A DNA stretch of 64,000 nucleotides from Myxococcales bacterium (GTDB taxonomy: Bacteria; Myxococcota_A; Bradymonadia; REDH01). This document shows positions 30,684 through 39,593 of the stretch, piece after piece (the first letter of the stretch is position 1; every line of letters begins with the position of its first letter). A program made the translations under genes and the position numbers. The stretch spans positions 1-64,000 of the forward strand of contig JACKDJ010000011.1 of assembly GCA_020633625.1 (NCBI GenBank). Direction: 5' to 3'. The notes below the pieces were generated by a model. The model did no database searches. It was given only the letters and a program-made list of their open reading frames with translations, and was not told where the DNA came from.

Positions 30684-32356
30684 CGGCCACGCTCCAGCTC
30701 GGCCGTCGCCCAGGCCCGCAGCGCCTCGCGGCCGATCTTGGCGTTGTGCCGAATGTCCACCGGAAAGCCCGGGTGAAAGAGCACGTGTTGAATCGCCGCG
30801 GTCTCCGGTCTCGCAGCGGCCGCGGCGAGCAGCGCAGTCCGCAGCGCCGCGCGGTCCACGGAGGGCGGCTCCGGGTCGACCTCGACGCACAGCACGGGCG
30901 TCACGTCACGTCCGCGCGGCGTCGCGCCCACAAGGGCGGAGCGGAACACGCCCGGATATGCGTCAAAGATGCCCTCGAGCGATGAGAACATGCGCTGTCC
31001 GGTCGTGAGCTCGACGCGATGCGACTTGCGCCCGCAGAACCACAGCCGCCCGGTGTCGTCGAAGTAGCCGACGTCTCCCATCCGGTGGCGGACGCCATTT
31101 GGCGCGCTGGGATCGAGCATCTTGGCCAGCGCGGTCGACGCGTCGCGGTTGAAGTACGCTCGCGTCACCATCGGGCCGGCAACCGTGATCTCACCGACTT
31201 CACCGGGCGCGACGCGCTGAGCGTCCGCAAACGCCGCGATCGGCTCGTCGGAGATCGCGATGATGGCCACGTCGGCGCCGTCGACCGGCCGGCCGACACA
31301 GACACCGCGTCCGTCGGCGGTCCCGGCCGCCGTCTCGCCGAGGATCTCCCTGCTCCCGATGCTGGCGACAGGGAGCGACTCCGTGGCGCCATACGGCGTG
31401 AAGATCTCGCCCGCGTCGGGCAGCAGCGCATGGAACCTGCGCAGGGTCTCGGGCGGGACCGGCGCACCCGCCGAGATCACTCGACGCAGCGTCGGCGCCC
31501 TCAGACCTGCGGCCCCGGCGTCTCGCGCGACGCGGTTGAGCAGCGCCGGGGAACCAAACATATTGGTGACGCCGAAGTCGTCGATGGCCTGCATGATCTT
31601 GCGGGCGTCGACCTTCGCCGGCGCGCGCGGATCCATGTCCGGCACCACCGTCGTCATGCCGAGCGCGGGGTCGAACAGCGCAAACAGCGGGAAGGTCGGG
31701 AGGTCGATCTCCCCCGGCTCGATCCGATACGTGTCGCGGATCATCTCGACCTGCGCCACGAAGTTCCCATGCGTGTACTTGACGCCCTTCGGGACGCCCG
31801 TACTCCCGCTCGTGAACAAGATGGCGGCGAGCTCGTCGGCGCGCGTGTCGGCCATCGTCCAATCGCGCATCGCCGCCCCGCGCGCGCGCACCTCGTCGAT
31901 CGTCGCCCCGCCCCAGAACCAACGGCGACCGACCGTAACCAGGTGGCGCACCGACGCGCGGCCCCAGCCCAGCACGATGCGCGCGGCGTGCGCCTCGGAC
32001 ACCCCGATGAACGCCTCGGGTGCGGCCTCGCCAAGACACTGCGCCAGCGCGGAACGGCCGATGCCGGGGTCGACGACGACCGGAACCGCGCCGGCCTTGA
32101 ACAGCGCGAACGTCAGCGCGAAGAACTCCAGGCTCGGGCGCACCATCAACACAGTGCGGGTCCCGCGCGTAACGCCGACCTCGCCGAGCCCCGCCGCCAG
32201 CGCGTCGCTCGCCGCGTCGAGCTGTGCGTACGTGTAGTGTGTGTATGCGACCCGTCCAGAGGCGGTCTTCGCGTGCGGGAAGTAGATCGCCGGCGCGTTT
32301 GGCCGCTCTCGCGCGACGCGCGGCAACGTCGCGGCGATGTTGACGGTCGCCGTCAC
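30680..32356 (-). CDS. oleC: OleC, beta-lactone synthetase (AMP-ligase family)
   Basis: 558 residues. ANL superfamily adenylating enzyme: P-loop-like TSGSTGVPKG, GATE-type motif YGATESLP, hinge region with GDVGYFDDTGRLWFCGRKSHRVE, and a C-terminal lysine in HNAKIGREAL. OleC converts the beta-hydroxy acid from OleD into a beta-lactone using ATP. The GTG start at 32356 overlaps the oleB stop (GTGA) and its own stop overlaps oleD (ATGA), so the operon is translationally coupled throughout. Length and domain order are normal; no OleB-OleC fusion is present. Confidence 0.94.
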   Translation of the reverse strand: MTATVNIAATLPRVARERPNAPAIYFPHAKTASGRVAYTHYTYAQLDAASDALAAGLGEVGVTRGTRTVLMVRPSLEFFALTFALFKAGAVPVVVDPGIGRSALAQCLGEAAPEAFIGVSEAHAARIVLGWGRASVRHLVTVGRRWFWGGATIDEVRARGAAMRDWTMADTRADELAAILFTSGSTGVPKGVKYTHGNFVAQVEMIRDTYRIEPGEIDLPTFPLFALFDPALGMTTVVPDMDPRAPAKVDARKIMQAIDDFGVTNMFGSPALLNRVARDAGAAGLRAPTLRRVISAGAPVPPETLRRFHALLPDAGEIFTPYGATESLPVASIGSREILGETAAGTADGRGVCVGRPVDGADVAIIAISDEPIAAFADAQRVAPGEVGEITVAGPMVTRAYFNRDASTALAKMLDPSAPNGVRHRMGDVGYFDDTGRLWFCGRKSHRVELTTGQRMFSSLEGIFDAYPGVFRSALVGATPRGRDVTPVLCVEVDPEPPSVDRAALRTALLAAAAARPETAAIQHVLFHPGFPVDIRHNAKIGREALRAWATAELERGR

Positions 32357-33270
32357 GATGGCGACGCCCGCACGAACCCGGCGATCCGCGGGATGATCTC
32401 CTCGCCGGCGTCCTCGAGCACGTAGTGGCCGCAGTCCGAGTAGCGGAACACTTCGGCCGCGGGGAAGTGCCGCTCCCACGCGTGCAAGAACGCCTCGTCG
32501 AACACGAAATCCCGCAGCCCCCAGTGCAGCTGGACCGGCTTCGAAGCGAGTCGGCTCAGGCCCGCCTCCGTCTCGGCGACCACCGCCCACGCGGGGTCGG
32601 ACGTGCTCAGGGGGATGTCTTGGACAAACCGCAGCGTCGCGATGCGGTTGTCCCACGAATCGTATGGCGCGACGTAGGCTCGAGCGACGTCGGGCGGCAG
32701 CGGCCGCCGCGTCGTGCAGGTTCGGACGGCCCCCTCGGCGAACGCGTTGAGCCCGCGCACGAGCCCGGCGCCAAGCACCGTGTTGCGCGCCAGCCACAGA
32801 CTCGGCGGCACCTTGGTGCCCTTCGGGTTGGTGAACGCCGCGGTGTTCATCGCGACCACGCGCTCAACACGGTCAGGGTGGCGCGTCGCCCAGGCGGTCC
32901 CGATCATCCCGCCCCAGTCGTGCACGACGAGCGAGACCTTCTCGAGGCCGAGGGCGTCGACGAGCGCCGTGAGGTCGTCGACGCGGCTCGCGAGCGTGTA
33001 GCGGTACCGGTCGTCGCCCGGCTTGTCGGAGAGGCCACACCCGATGTGGTCGGGGACCACGCAGCGATGTGTGCTTCGCAGCGCGAGTACGAGCTCGCGG
33101 TAGTAGAACGACCACGTCGGGTTTCCGTGCACCATCAGCACGGGCGCCGCGTCGCGCGGCCCCTCGTCGAGGTAGTGGTACGCGATTCCGCCGCGGTCGA
33201 GCAGGTGACCGTCGAACGGGTACAGCCTCGCGTCGACCGCCGCGGGGCGCCGGTTCGTCGAGGCGTTCAC
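32353..33270 (-). CDS. oleB: OleB, beta-lactone decarboxylase (alpha/beta hydrolase)
   Basis: 305 residues. Haloalkane-dehalogenase-like alpha/beta hydrolase: oxyanion segment HGNPTW at 49-54, nucleophile Asp118 in HDWGG, and C-terminal catalytic His in DCGHYVLED. In the Ole pathway OleB decarboxylates the beta-lactone to the cis-olefin. The GTG at 33270 overlaps the oleA stop (GTGA). Without the neighbours it could be mistaken for a haloalkane dehalogenase. Confidence 0.94.
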   Translation of the reverse strand: MNASTNRRPAAVDARLYPFDGHLLDRGGIAYHYLDEGPRDAAPVLMVHGNPTWSFYYRELVLALRSTHRCVVPDHIGCGLSDKPGDDRYRYTLASRVDDLTALVDALGLEKVSLVVHDWGGMIGTAWATRHPDRVERVVAMNTAAFTNPKGTKVPPSLWLARNTVLGAGLVRGLNAFAEGAVRTCTTRRPLPPDVARAYVAPYDSWDNRIATLRFVQDIPLSTSDPAWAVVAETEAGLSRLASKPVQLHWGLRDFVFDEAFLHAWERHFPAAEVFRYSDCGHYVLEDAGEEIIPRIAGFVRASPS

Positions 33271-34283
33271 CAGACGACCTCGGACATCGCGCAGTTGAGT
33301 CCGGAGCCGATGCCCATCAGCGCGACGCGCGCGCCCGACGTGACCCGGCCTGCCTCGACGGCCTTGGAGAGGACGTACGGGACGCCCGCCGGCCCGATGT
33401 TTCCGAACTCGGGGTAGACGCGCAGGATCTTCGCGTCGTCGAGTCCCAGCGTCGCCGCGAGCGTGTCTGTATGGACGCGGCTGACCTGGTGGAGCACGAG
33501 CTCGTCGAGGGCCTCGGCGCTCCAGCCGAGCTCCTCGTGGGCGCGCTGCCACGTCCTGCCGGCGAGCTCCACGCCGGCAAACAAGAGCGTTCGCGTGTCG
33601 GTGTCCATGCGATCGGTGTGGCCGACGCAGAGGCGGTTGTGCTCCGACGCCGCGAGCGTGACGCCGCCGAGGTACCTGTGACCGTTCGCGTGGTCACTGC
33701 TCCGCCCGAGCACCATCGCGGCGGCGCCGGAGCCGAGCGTGAGAGCCGCGAACTGGCTTCGGAACGACGCCGCGTCGCACGCCGGGTCGAGCATCCGCTC
33801 GAGCGTCTGCTCCGTGACGAACCGGCTGCCCTCGCCGTCGACGACGAGCGCGTAGTCGATCTGACCGGACTCGAGCATCAGTCCGGCGATCTCGATCCCG
33901 TTCAAGAACGCGAGGCATGCGTTGCCGACGTCGAAGTTGAGGCAGCTCGCCGGCAGCCCGAGGTTCCCGTGCACGAGGCAGGCCGTCGAAGGCTCGATGT
34001 AGTCGCGGCAGACAGAGGTGTTCATCACGACGCCGATGCGCTCGCGGTCGATCCCAGCCCGGCTGATCGCCAGCTCGGCCGCCTGCGTCGCGACGGTGCT
34101 GGGCATGACGCCCTCGTCCCAGAAGCGCCGCGCGACGATACCGGCGGTCGCTTCGAGCAGCCCCGGCCGAACACCGAGCCGTTCGAGCGCTGGCGCAAGG
34201 CGAACGTCCAGCTCGGCCGACGTGACGCGGTGTGGCGCGTCCAGGTGCGCGAGACCGAGGATGGAGACATTGGTGAAGCGCAT
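33267..34283 (-). CDS. oleA: OleA, thiolase-fold condensing enzyme
   Basis: 338 residues. FabH-like thiolase with the Cys-His-Asn triad C123 (GNACLAF), H265 (LVLHQVS) and N295 (PEFGNIGPAGVP). OleA joins two fatty acyl-CoAs head to head to give a 2-alkyl-3-ketoacid, the first step to long-chain olefins. The start MRFTNVSILG is the family start; a longer frame to 34409 is rejected. It is the first gene of the oleABCD operon. Confidence 0.95.
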   Translation of the reverse strand: MRFTNVSILGLAHLDAPHRVTSAELDVRLAPALERLGVRPGLLEATAGIVARRFWDEGVMPSTVATQAAELAISRAGIDRERIGVVMNTSVCRDYIEPSTACLVHGNLGLPASCLNFDVGNACLAFLNGIEIAGLMLESGQIDYALVVDGEGSRFVTEQTLERMLDPACDAASFRSQFAALTLGSGAAAMVLGRSSDHANGHRYLGGVTLAASEHNRLCVGHTDRMDTDTRTLLFAGVELAGRTWQRAHEELGWSAEALDELVLHQVSRVHTDTLAATLGLDDAKILRVYPEFGNIGPAGVPYVLSKAVEAGRVTSGARVALMGIGSGLNCAMSEVVW

Positions 34284-34314
34284 CGGAGCACCGTTGAAGG
34301 TCAATCCGCGCCGC

Positions 34315-34341
34315 TGTATCCCCTGCGCGAACGCCCGGCAA
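34315..34341 (-). promoter_or_regulatory. Possible oleA promoter
   Basis: On the minus strand TTGCCG (34336-34341) and GATACA (34315-34320) are 15 nt apart, about 30 bp upstream of the oleA ATG. The spacing is short for a sigma-70-type promoter, so this is only a candidate. Confidence 0.2.
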
Positions 34342-34449
34342 GCGCAACGTCGGGGCGCGGGGCCCGGGAAGTGAAGACGTCCGCGGGGTCGGCACCGGCG
34401 GCGTGACACGCGGCGATGATCGCGAACGCGATCGCTAGGCCAAGATCAC

Positions 34450-34487
34450 GGGCGAGGCCCCGCCTCGCCCTCCGGCCAAAGGCCGGA
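34450..34487. repeat. Two back-to-back hairpins
   Basis: GGGCGAGGC (34450-34458) pairs with GCCTCGCCC (34462-34470) around CCC, and directly after it TCCGGCC (34471-34477) pairs with GGCCGGA (34481-34487) around AAA. Both stems are perfect. Confidence 0.8.
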
Positions 34488-34553
34488 ACCGCAGCCACGG
34501 TTTGGGTTGGGGGGCGATTCGGGCGTCCCAGAACACGGTCGCCGTACGCGTCG

Positions 34554-34661
34554 ATCGGGCGGGGCGACGCGGTGTGCTGCGGGGGTGGCCCGCCCGGCGG
34601 CCGGGGGCGATGCATGGCATCGCCCCTACATCGGGCGGCGGGCGACGCGGTGTGATGCGGG
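34554..34661. repeat. Direct repeat pair flanking a REP-like palindrome
   Basis: A unit of about 30 bp (ATCGGGCGG then GCGACGCGGTGTG then TGCGGG) occurs at 34554-34583 and 34630-34661 with one 2-base gap and one substitution. Between them lies a perfect palindrome, GGGGCGATGC (34604-34613) and GCATCGCCCC (34617-34626), loop ATG. The arrangement looks like a small dispersed (REP/MITE-type) element. Confidence 0.65.
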
Positions 34662-34749
34662 CGAGTGGTAGCGCCCCTTCGGCCCCCCGCGAAAGCCCGA
34701 CGCGGGGTCGGGGGTTGCCGCCGACAGGCCGAGGCGGTAGGCACGGCGC

Positions 34750-37700
34750 ATGGTGACGACACGCGACGCCGACAGTTCTCGACGAGGGTGGTCGCGCCGC
34801 GTGGCGCTGCCGCTGGCGGGCGTCGTCGCGCTGAGCCTCGTCCTCGGCGGCTTCGAGCGCGCGGCCGCGCAGGAAGCAGGCAGCGGCGCGCCAGCGCCCG
34901 CGCCCGTCGAAGCCGCTGCCGTCGCGCCCGTCTCAGAGCCGGCGCGGGCGCGCGCCGACGAGCCGCGGGCCACGCGAGCGGCGATCGCCGCCGCCGCGCT
35001 CACGGCCGCCGGGGTGATCGACACCGCCGCCGGTCTGGTTCCGGCGCCTCTGCCCGGTACCCCGTCGACGCCGGGCGCGCTCGCTGCGGCCGCCGGGATC
35101 TCGGAGGACTCACTCGACTCCGCATCGGCACTGACGACCGCACGTCAGACGATCTCGGCTCACGTCGACGCGCTCGCCGCGACCGTGGACGCCGCGACGG
35201 CGTCTCGCGACTTCTTCGTCGCGCGGGGCAATGAGACGCGCGCGCGTCTCGCGTCCAGCGAGGGGCTGCGGCTGCCGCTGCTGATCCAGCTTGGCGCCGC
35301 ACGTGTCGTGGCAGCGGAACAGGTGGTGGCGCTGCGGCGGGGAGCCCGTGAGCTCGCCGGGGCGCGGTCGACGCTCACGGCGCTCGATGCCCGCCTGGCA
35401 GCGCTCCAGAACGCGCCCGCCGAGCCCGAGGGCGCGGCAGCCGCAGAGCGGGACCGTCTGGCCGCCGAACAGGCTCGGACGTCCGAGGTCGCCGAGCGTG
35501 CGAGCGAGGCGCAGGACCGAGCGCGGGCGGAGCGGACCCAGGCCGTCGGCGCGACCGCCGAGGCGATCGCTTCCCGCTGGGAAGCGCTCGCGCCGCGACT
35601 GCAAGCCGTCGTCGACGGGCGCGTCGCGAGCGAGCAGGTGCTCGAGGCGCTGAACGCACGGCGGTCCGAGTTCGCGGAGCAGCAGGTGCGCTACACCACG
35701 GCGCTGCGCGACGTGAAGACCACCGAAGGACGCAGGCAGCGCGAGGCGCTGGCCGACCCGCTCCTCGACGACCTGATCGCGCAGCGACGCGAGGTCCGCG
35801 CCGCCGCGAGCAATCGTCGAGCCGAGCTGCGGACGCTGGAGCGGGCGCTCGAGGAGGCCGCTTCGGCGGCCGAGGCGCAGCGCGCGGCCTCTGCTGAGAT
35901 CCCCGACGGGCTCGACGCCGACACCAGCGACAGCCTTCGGGAGCTGGCGGCCGAGGAGCTCCGCGTCGTCGTCGAGGAGCAGCAGCTCGCCGCGCTTCGG
36001 CTGGCGAACGCAGACACGCGATGGCGGCTGAGCGAGGCGCAGATCAACTTCTACGCTCGGACCATCGACGAGCTCCTGCCCTACCTCTCCGAGGCTCGCG
36101 CCGACTCACTGTTCCGGATCAACGGTGAGAACATCCGAGAGGCAAGGACCAACCTCGCCGAACGCGTGCGGGGGCTGACGGTCCGCGTCAAGGCCGTCGT
36201 CTCTGGAGAGCCGCTCCTCGCCGACGGTCGGGCGGGGTGGTCGGTCTCTTCGATCCTGACCCCACTGATCACCGTCCTATTGCTCCTCGTTCTCGTGCGA
36301 ACGGGCCCGGCGTACCGCGACCCCGTGGTGGTGTGGATCGTCTCGCTGCGGCAGCGCGGACCCTTTCGACGAACGGGGCCCGCCTTCCTGAAGCTCGGCG
36401 AGGTGCTACACGAGACAGCGCAGCAGACGCTCGTGGTCGTCGCGCTGGTCGTCGCGCGCAGAGTGCTTCCCGACCTGCCGGAGCTCGCGCTGCTGCTGAG
36501 CTGGCTGTTCTGGATCGCGGCGTACGCGTGGGTGACCCGCGCGCTCGGTGTCCTGCTGATCCCGATGACGGAGCGGCCGGCGGTCTTGGTTGGGACGCCG
36601 CCCGACGAGCTCCGCCTGGGCGTGGACCTGTGGGAGCTCACGCTGCCGACGGCGCGGCTGCTCGTCCGCACGTCTCGGCTCGTCCTGCTGTATATGGTTG
36701 TCGGGCGAGTCGGGCTCGCGGCGGCGCGCTTCTTGTTTGGTCCTGGGTTCGTGTTCCACTGGGCGCAGTGGACGTTCAACGCAGCGCTCGCAGCCATCCT
36801 CTACTTCGTCGCGTGGCTGTGGCGCGCCGAGATCGTCTCGCGCTTCGCGGCGCAGGCGCCTGCGGCGGCCGCCGGCCTCGTCGACTGGGCCGGGAAGCAC
36901 CGCGACCGGCCGTACAGCGTCCTGCTCGTCGCGCTGATCGGCGTGTGGCTGCTTACGCGCGGCCTGGCGCGCGTGGTCGCGACGTGGCTGAGCGGCAAGA
37001 CCGTCGGCCAGATGGTCACCAACTTCACGCTGCGCAGGCGGCTCGAGCGCGCCGCGGGAGACACGGTGAACCTCGCGGCGATCCGCGCGTCGGTCCTGCC
37101 CGCGCCCTACCTCGACGTGTTCACCGACCGACCGCTCGACGACGAGCCATTCGTGGTCGGGCGCGACACGGAGCGGGACGCCGTGCTCTCTGCGTACGCC
37201 CACTGGCAGCAGAGCCGATCGCTCGGCAGCGTCGCCGTGATTGGTGACTCCGGCGGCGGCAAGACGACGTTCGCAAACGCGCTTCGACGTGCCCTCGACG
37301 CCGCCGAGCTCGCGCCGGCTTTGTCGACCGCAGACGCCGACGCGGAGGCAGGCGGCGCCAAGACGGTCGACGCCCCCGATGCCGCCGACCCGGACGAAGA
37401 AGCCGACACGCCCACGCGCGCCACCGCGCCAGGGTCTGGCGCGCGCCTCTTCACGTTCCGACGCAAGCGGACGCAGTCGCACGACGTGTTCGCGTGGGTC
37501 GCCTCTGCGTTCGGCAGCCCGCCGATCGCTGATCGCGACGCGGCCGTGGCGGTGATCGAGGGCGCCCGGCCGCGGGCGATCATCGTCGATCAGTGCGAGA
37601 ACCTGTTCCTGCGGACCGTCGGAGGGTTCGAGGGCATCGACACGTTCCTCGACATCGTCGCGCTGACGAGCCACACGGTCTTCTGGGTGCTCGTCTTCGA

Positions 37701-38292
37701 CCGCCTGCCGTGGGCATACCTGAACCGCGTCCGCGACCGCCGGGCACACTTTCGCGAGGTGGTACAGCTTCGACCGCTGCGCGACGAGGGCCTGCAGCTC
37801 CTCTGCGAGCGGCGGAGCGAGTTCGCGGGCACGGTCCCGCTCTACGACCGCCTGGCGGGCGAGTCGAGCAGCGCCGACGGCTACTTCGAGGTCATCAAGA
37901 CGGCCGGAGGCTACTTTCGGCTGCTCGCCGACGCCTCGCGCGGCAACCTCCGCGTCGCGATGCACCTGTGGCTGAACAGCCTGATCCGAGAAGACGGCGA
38001 CGACCAGCTCCACGTCACGCTGTTTGCGCGCCCAGACGAGCGCGCGGTCCGCGCGCTCGGCGACGACCAGCTCTTCGCTCTCACCGCGTTCCTGCAGCAC
38101 CGCACTCTCACGATGCCCGAGCTGGCGCGGGCGCTCGACGTCGAGCCATCGGCAGCCGAGGTCGTCGCGACGCTTCTGCGAGAGCAGGGGCTGCTGATGC
38201 GCCTCGGGCCTGACGGCCTCGGGATCGCGACCGCGACGTTCGTGCCCGTGGTGAACCGCCTGCGCGAAGGCAACCTCCTCCACCTCGACTGA
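34750..38292 (+). CDS. MscK-like periplasmic/membrane protein fused to a P-loop NTPase
   Basis: 1180 residues. Signal peptide (RRGWSRRVALPLAGVVAL, likely cut after AAAQ near 41). Residues about 105-480 are Ala/Arg/Glu-rich helix with heptad character, a long periplasmic coiled coil as in MscK/KefA. About five to seven TM helices lie between 497 and 745. A cytoplasmic region then carries Walker A GDSGGGKTT at 832-840, an acidic insertion (about 865-895), Walker B-like AIIVDQCEN at 943-951, and a C-terminal helical/winged-helix-like domain (about 1095-1180: TMPELARALDVEPSAAEVVATLL). No MscS pore domain is present in the chain, but the next gene, 2 bp away, is an MscS channel. The layout suggests a tension- or envelope-sensing, NTP-dependent regulator of that channel. 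I know of no named family with this architecture; the function is inferred. Confidence 0.8.
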   Translation: MVTTRDADSSRRGWSRRVALPLAGVVALSLVLGGFERAAAQEAGSGAPAPAPVEAAAVAPVSEPARARADEPRATRAAIAAAALTAAGVIDTAAGLVPAPLPGTPSTPGALAAAAGISEDSLDSASALTTARQTISAHVDALAATVDAATASRDFFVARGNETRARLASSEGLRLPLLIQLGAARVVAAEQVVALRRGARELAGARSTLTALDARLAALQNAPAEPEGAAAAERDRLAAEQARTSEVAERASEAQDRARAERTQAVGATAEAIASRWEALAPRLQAVVDGRVASEQVLEALNARRSEFAEQQVRYTTALRDVKTTEGRRQREALADPLLDDLIAQRREVRAAASNRRAELRTLERALEEAASAAEAQRAASAEIPDGLDADTSDSLRELAAEELRVVVEEQQLAALRLANADTRWRLSEAQINFYARTIDELLPYLSEARADSLFRINGENIREARTNLAERVRGLTVRVKAVVSGEPLLADGRAGWSVSSILTPLITVLLLLVLVRTGPAYRDPVVVWIVSLRQRGPFRRTGPAFLKLGEVLHETAQQTLVVVALVVARRVLPDLPELALLLSWLFWIAAYAWVTRALGVLLIPMTERPAVLVGTPPDELRLGVDLWELTLPTARLLVRTSRLVLLYMVVGRVGLAAARFLFGPGFVFHWAQWTFNAALAAILYFVAWLWRAEIVSRFAAQAPAAAAGLVDWAGKHRDRPYSVLLVALIGVWLLTRGLARVVATWLSGKTVGQMVTNFTLRRRLERAAGDTVNLAAIRASVLPAPYLDVFTDRPLDDEPFVVGRDTERDAVLSAYAHWQQSRSLGSVAVIGDSGGGKTTFANALRRALDAAELAPALSTADADAEAGGAKTVDAPDAADPDEEADTPTRATAPGSGARLFTFRRKRTQSHDVFAWVASAFGSPPIADRDAAVAVIEGARPRAIIVDQCENLFLRTVGGFEGIDTFLDIVALTSHTVFWVLVFDRLPWAYLNRVRDRRAHFREVVQLRPLRDEGLQLLCERRSEFAGTVPLYDRLAGESSSADGYFEVIKTAGGYFRLLADASRGNLRVAMHLWLNSLIREDGDDQLHVTLFARPDERAVRALGDDQLFALTAFLQHRTLTMPELARALDVEPSAAEVVATLLREQGLLMRLGPDGLGIATATFVPVVNRLREGNLLHLD

Positions 38293-38294
38293 CG

Positions 38295-39098
38295 ATGGAC
38301 GTCGACTACTCCGCCCTCGCGTCACTGCTGCGTCCCGAGCGCTTCCTCGCGGCGCTCGCGATCATTGGCGTCGCGGTCTTCGCGTCGAAGACGGTCACTC
38401 GCCTGCTCGACGGGCTCGGCGAGCGGCAGGCCCGGCGGCGCCTGCTCTACAAGCGAGCCTCGAGCATCCTCCGCTTCGTGATCTTCCTTGCGGCGGCGGC
38501 CCTCGTCGTCACCAACGTCTTGACGCTGTCGAGCGAGGCGATGATCGCGCTCGGCGGCACGATGGCCGTGACGATCGGCTTCGCGCTCAAAGACACCGCC
38601 GCTTCGCTGATCTCCGGCATCCTGATCCTGATGGACCAACCGTTCCAGGTCGGCGACCGCATCGCGTTCGGCGGGTACTACGGCGAGGTCCAGGAGATCG
38701 GGCTTCGCTCCGTCCGCATCGTCACGCTCGACGACAACCTCGTCTCGATCCCCACCAACAAGTTTCTGACCGACGTCGTCGCGTCGGCAAACGCGGGCGC
38801 GCTCGACATGATGGTCGTCGTCGATTTTCACATCGACCCGCACGCCGACTTCGACCGCGCAATGGCCCTCGCACGCGAGGCGACGCTGACGTCGAAGTAT
38901 GTGTTCCTGAACAAACCGGTCGTCGTGCTGGTCGGCGAAGCCGAGATTGGCGAGCAGCTCGCGACGCGCATCCGGGTCAAGGCATATGTGGTCGACGCGC
39001 GCTTCGAGAGCAAGTTCGCGTCCGACGTGACCGCCAAGGTCAAGCGCGCCTTCAGGGCCGCTGGCATCGCGCTCCCGGCGAGCGCGCCGGGGCACTGA
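38295..39098 (+). CDS. MscS-family mechanosensitive ion channel
   Basis: 267 residues, about the length of the small MscS type. TM1 about 17-35, TM2 about 56-78, and pore helix TM3 with Gly/Ala packing (LGGTMAVTIGFALKDTAASLISGILILMD, about 90-118), then the beta domain signature PFQVGDRIAFGGYYGEVQEIGLRSVRI and a C-terminal alpha/beta domain. It releases solutes on membrane tension; the same fold also serves in gated channels with other sensors. The start follows the NTPase gene stop by 2 bp and its stop overlaps arfB (TGATG), so the three genes form one transcript. It probably works with the NTPase protein. Confidence 0.92.
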   Translation: MDVDYSALASLLRPERFLAALAIIGVAVFASKTVTRLLDGLGERQARRRLLYKRASSILRFVIFLAAAALVVTNVLTLSSEAMIALGGTMAVTIGFALKDTAASLISGILILMDQPFQVGDRIAFGGYYGEVQEIGLRSVRIVTLDDNLVSIPTNKFLTDVVASANAGALDMMVVVDFHIDPHADFDRAMALAREATLTSKYVFLNKPVVVLVGEAEIGEQLATRIRVKAYVVDARFESKFASDVTAKVKRAFRAAGIALPASAPGH

Positions 39099-39520
39099 TG
39101 AGCGACATCGAAGTCACCCGAAGCTGCACGGTCCCGCTCGCCGAGCTCGTCTTCTCGACGAGCCGATCCGGAGGACCCGGGGGGCAGCACGTCAACACGA
39201 CCGAGTCGCGCGTGACCCTCCGCTGGCGGCCCGCGGAGTCGGTGGCACTCACCGACGCTCAGCGCGAGCGGGTCCTCGGGCGGCTCGCGAGCCGGCTGAC
39301 GTCCGACGGCGACCTCCTTCTGCACTGTGACACGCACCGAAGCCAACAGCGAAACCGCGAGGATGTGGTCGCGAGGTTCGTCGAGATCGTCCGCGCGGCG
39401 CTCCACGTCGAGCGCGCGCGCCGGGCGACCAAGCCCTCGAGGGGCGCGATCGAGCGGCGGCTCGAGGCCAAGCGCCGGAACTCCGACAAGAAGCGGCAGC
39501 GTGGCGGCGGCGAGTACTGA
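39098..39520 (+). CDS. arfB: Alternative ribosome-rescue factor ArfB
   Basis: 140 residues, the ArfB/YaeJ length. Peptidyl-tRNA hydrolase domain with the GGQ motif at 28-30 (SGGPGGQHVNTTESRV), then a Lys/Arg-rich C-terminal tail (RRLEAKRRNSDKKRQR) that in ArfB inserts into the empty mRNA channel of stalled ribosomes. It lacks the extra domains of release factors 1 and 2. The ATG shares its A with the channel gene stop (TGATG). Its link to the channel/NTPase pair may be no more than operon packing. Confidence 0.94.
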   Translation: MSDIEVTRSCTVPLAELVFSTSRSGGPGGQHVNTTESRVTLRWRPAESVALTDAQRERVLGRLASRLTSDGDLLLHCDTHRSQQRNREDVVARFVEIVRAALHVERARRATKPSRGAIERRLEAKRRNSDKKRQRGGGEY

Positions 39521-39593
39521 CTCCGCCGACGGGGGTCGGCGTGCAGTCGCGGCGCGTGACGCGCGCTCGGCGCAGGCGTAGGATCTTCGACCC

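Larger units (their letters stand above)
34284..34749. other. Divergent intergenic region with hairpins and repeats
   Basis: 466 bp between the oleA start (minus) and the coiled-coil/NTPase gene (plus). No plausible protein is encoded. It holds two adjacent hairpins (34450-34487), a 10-bp-stem palindrome (34604-34626), two copies of an approximately 30-bp direct repeat (34554-34583 and 34630-34661), and presumably both divergent promoters. Confidence 0.7.

Noticed and set aside
32353..33270. Annotation as haloalkane dehalogenase
   Set aside because: Motifs are shared with OleB, and the operon context decides for OleB.
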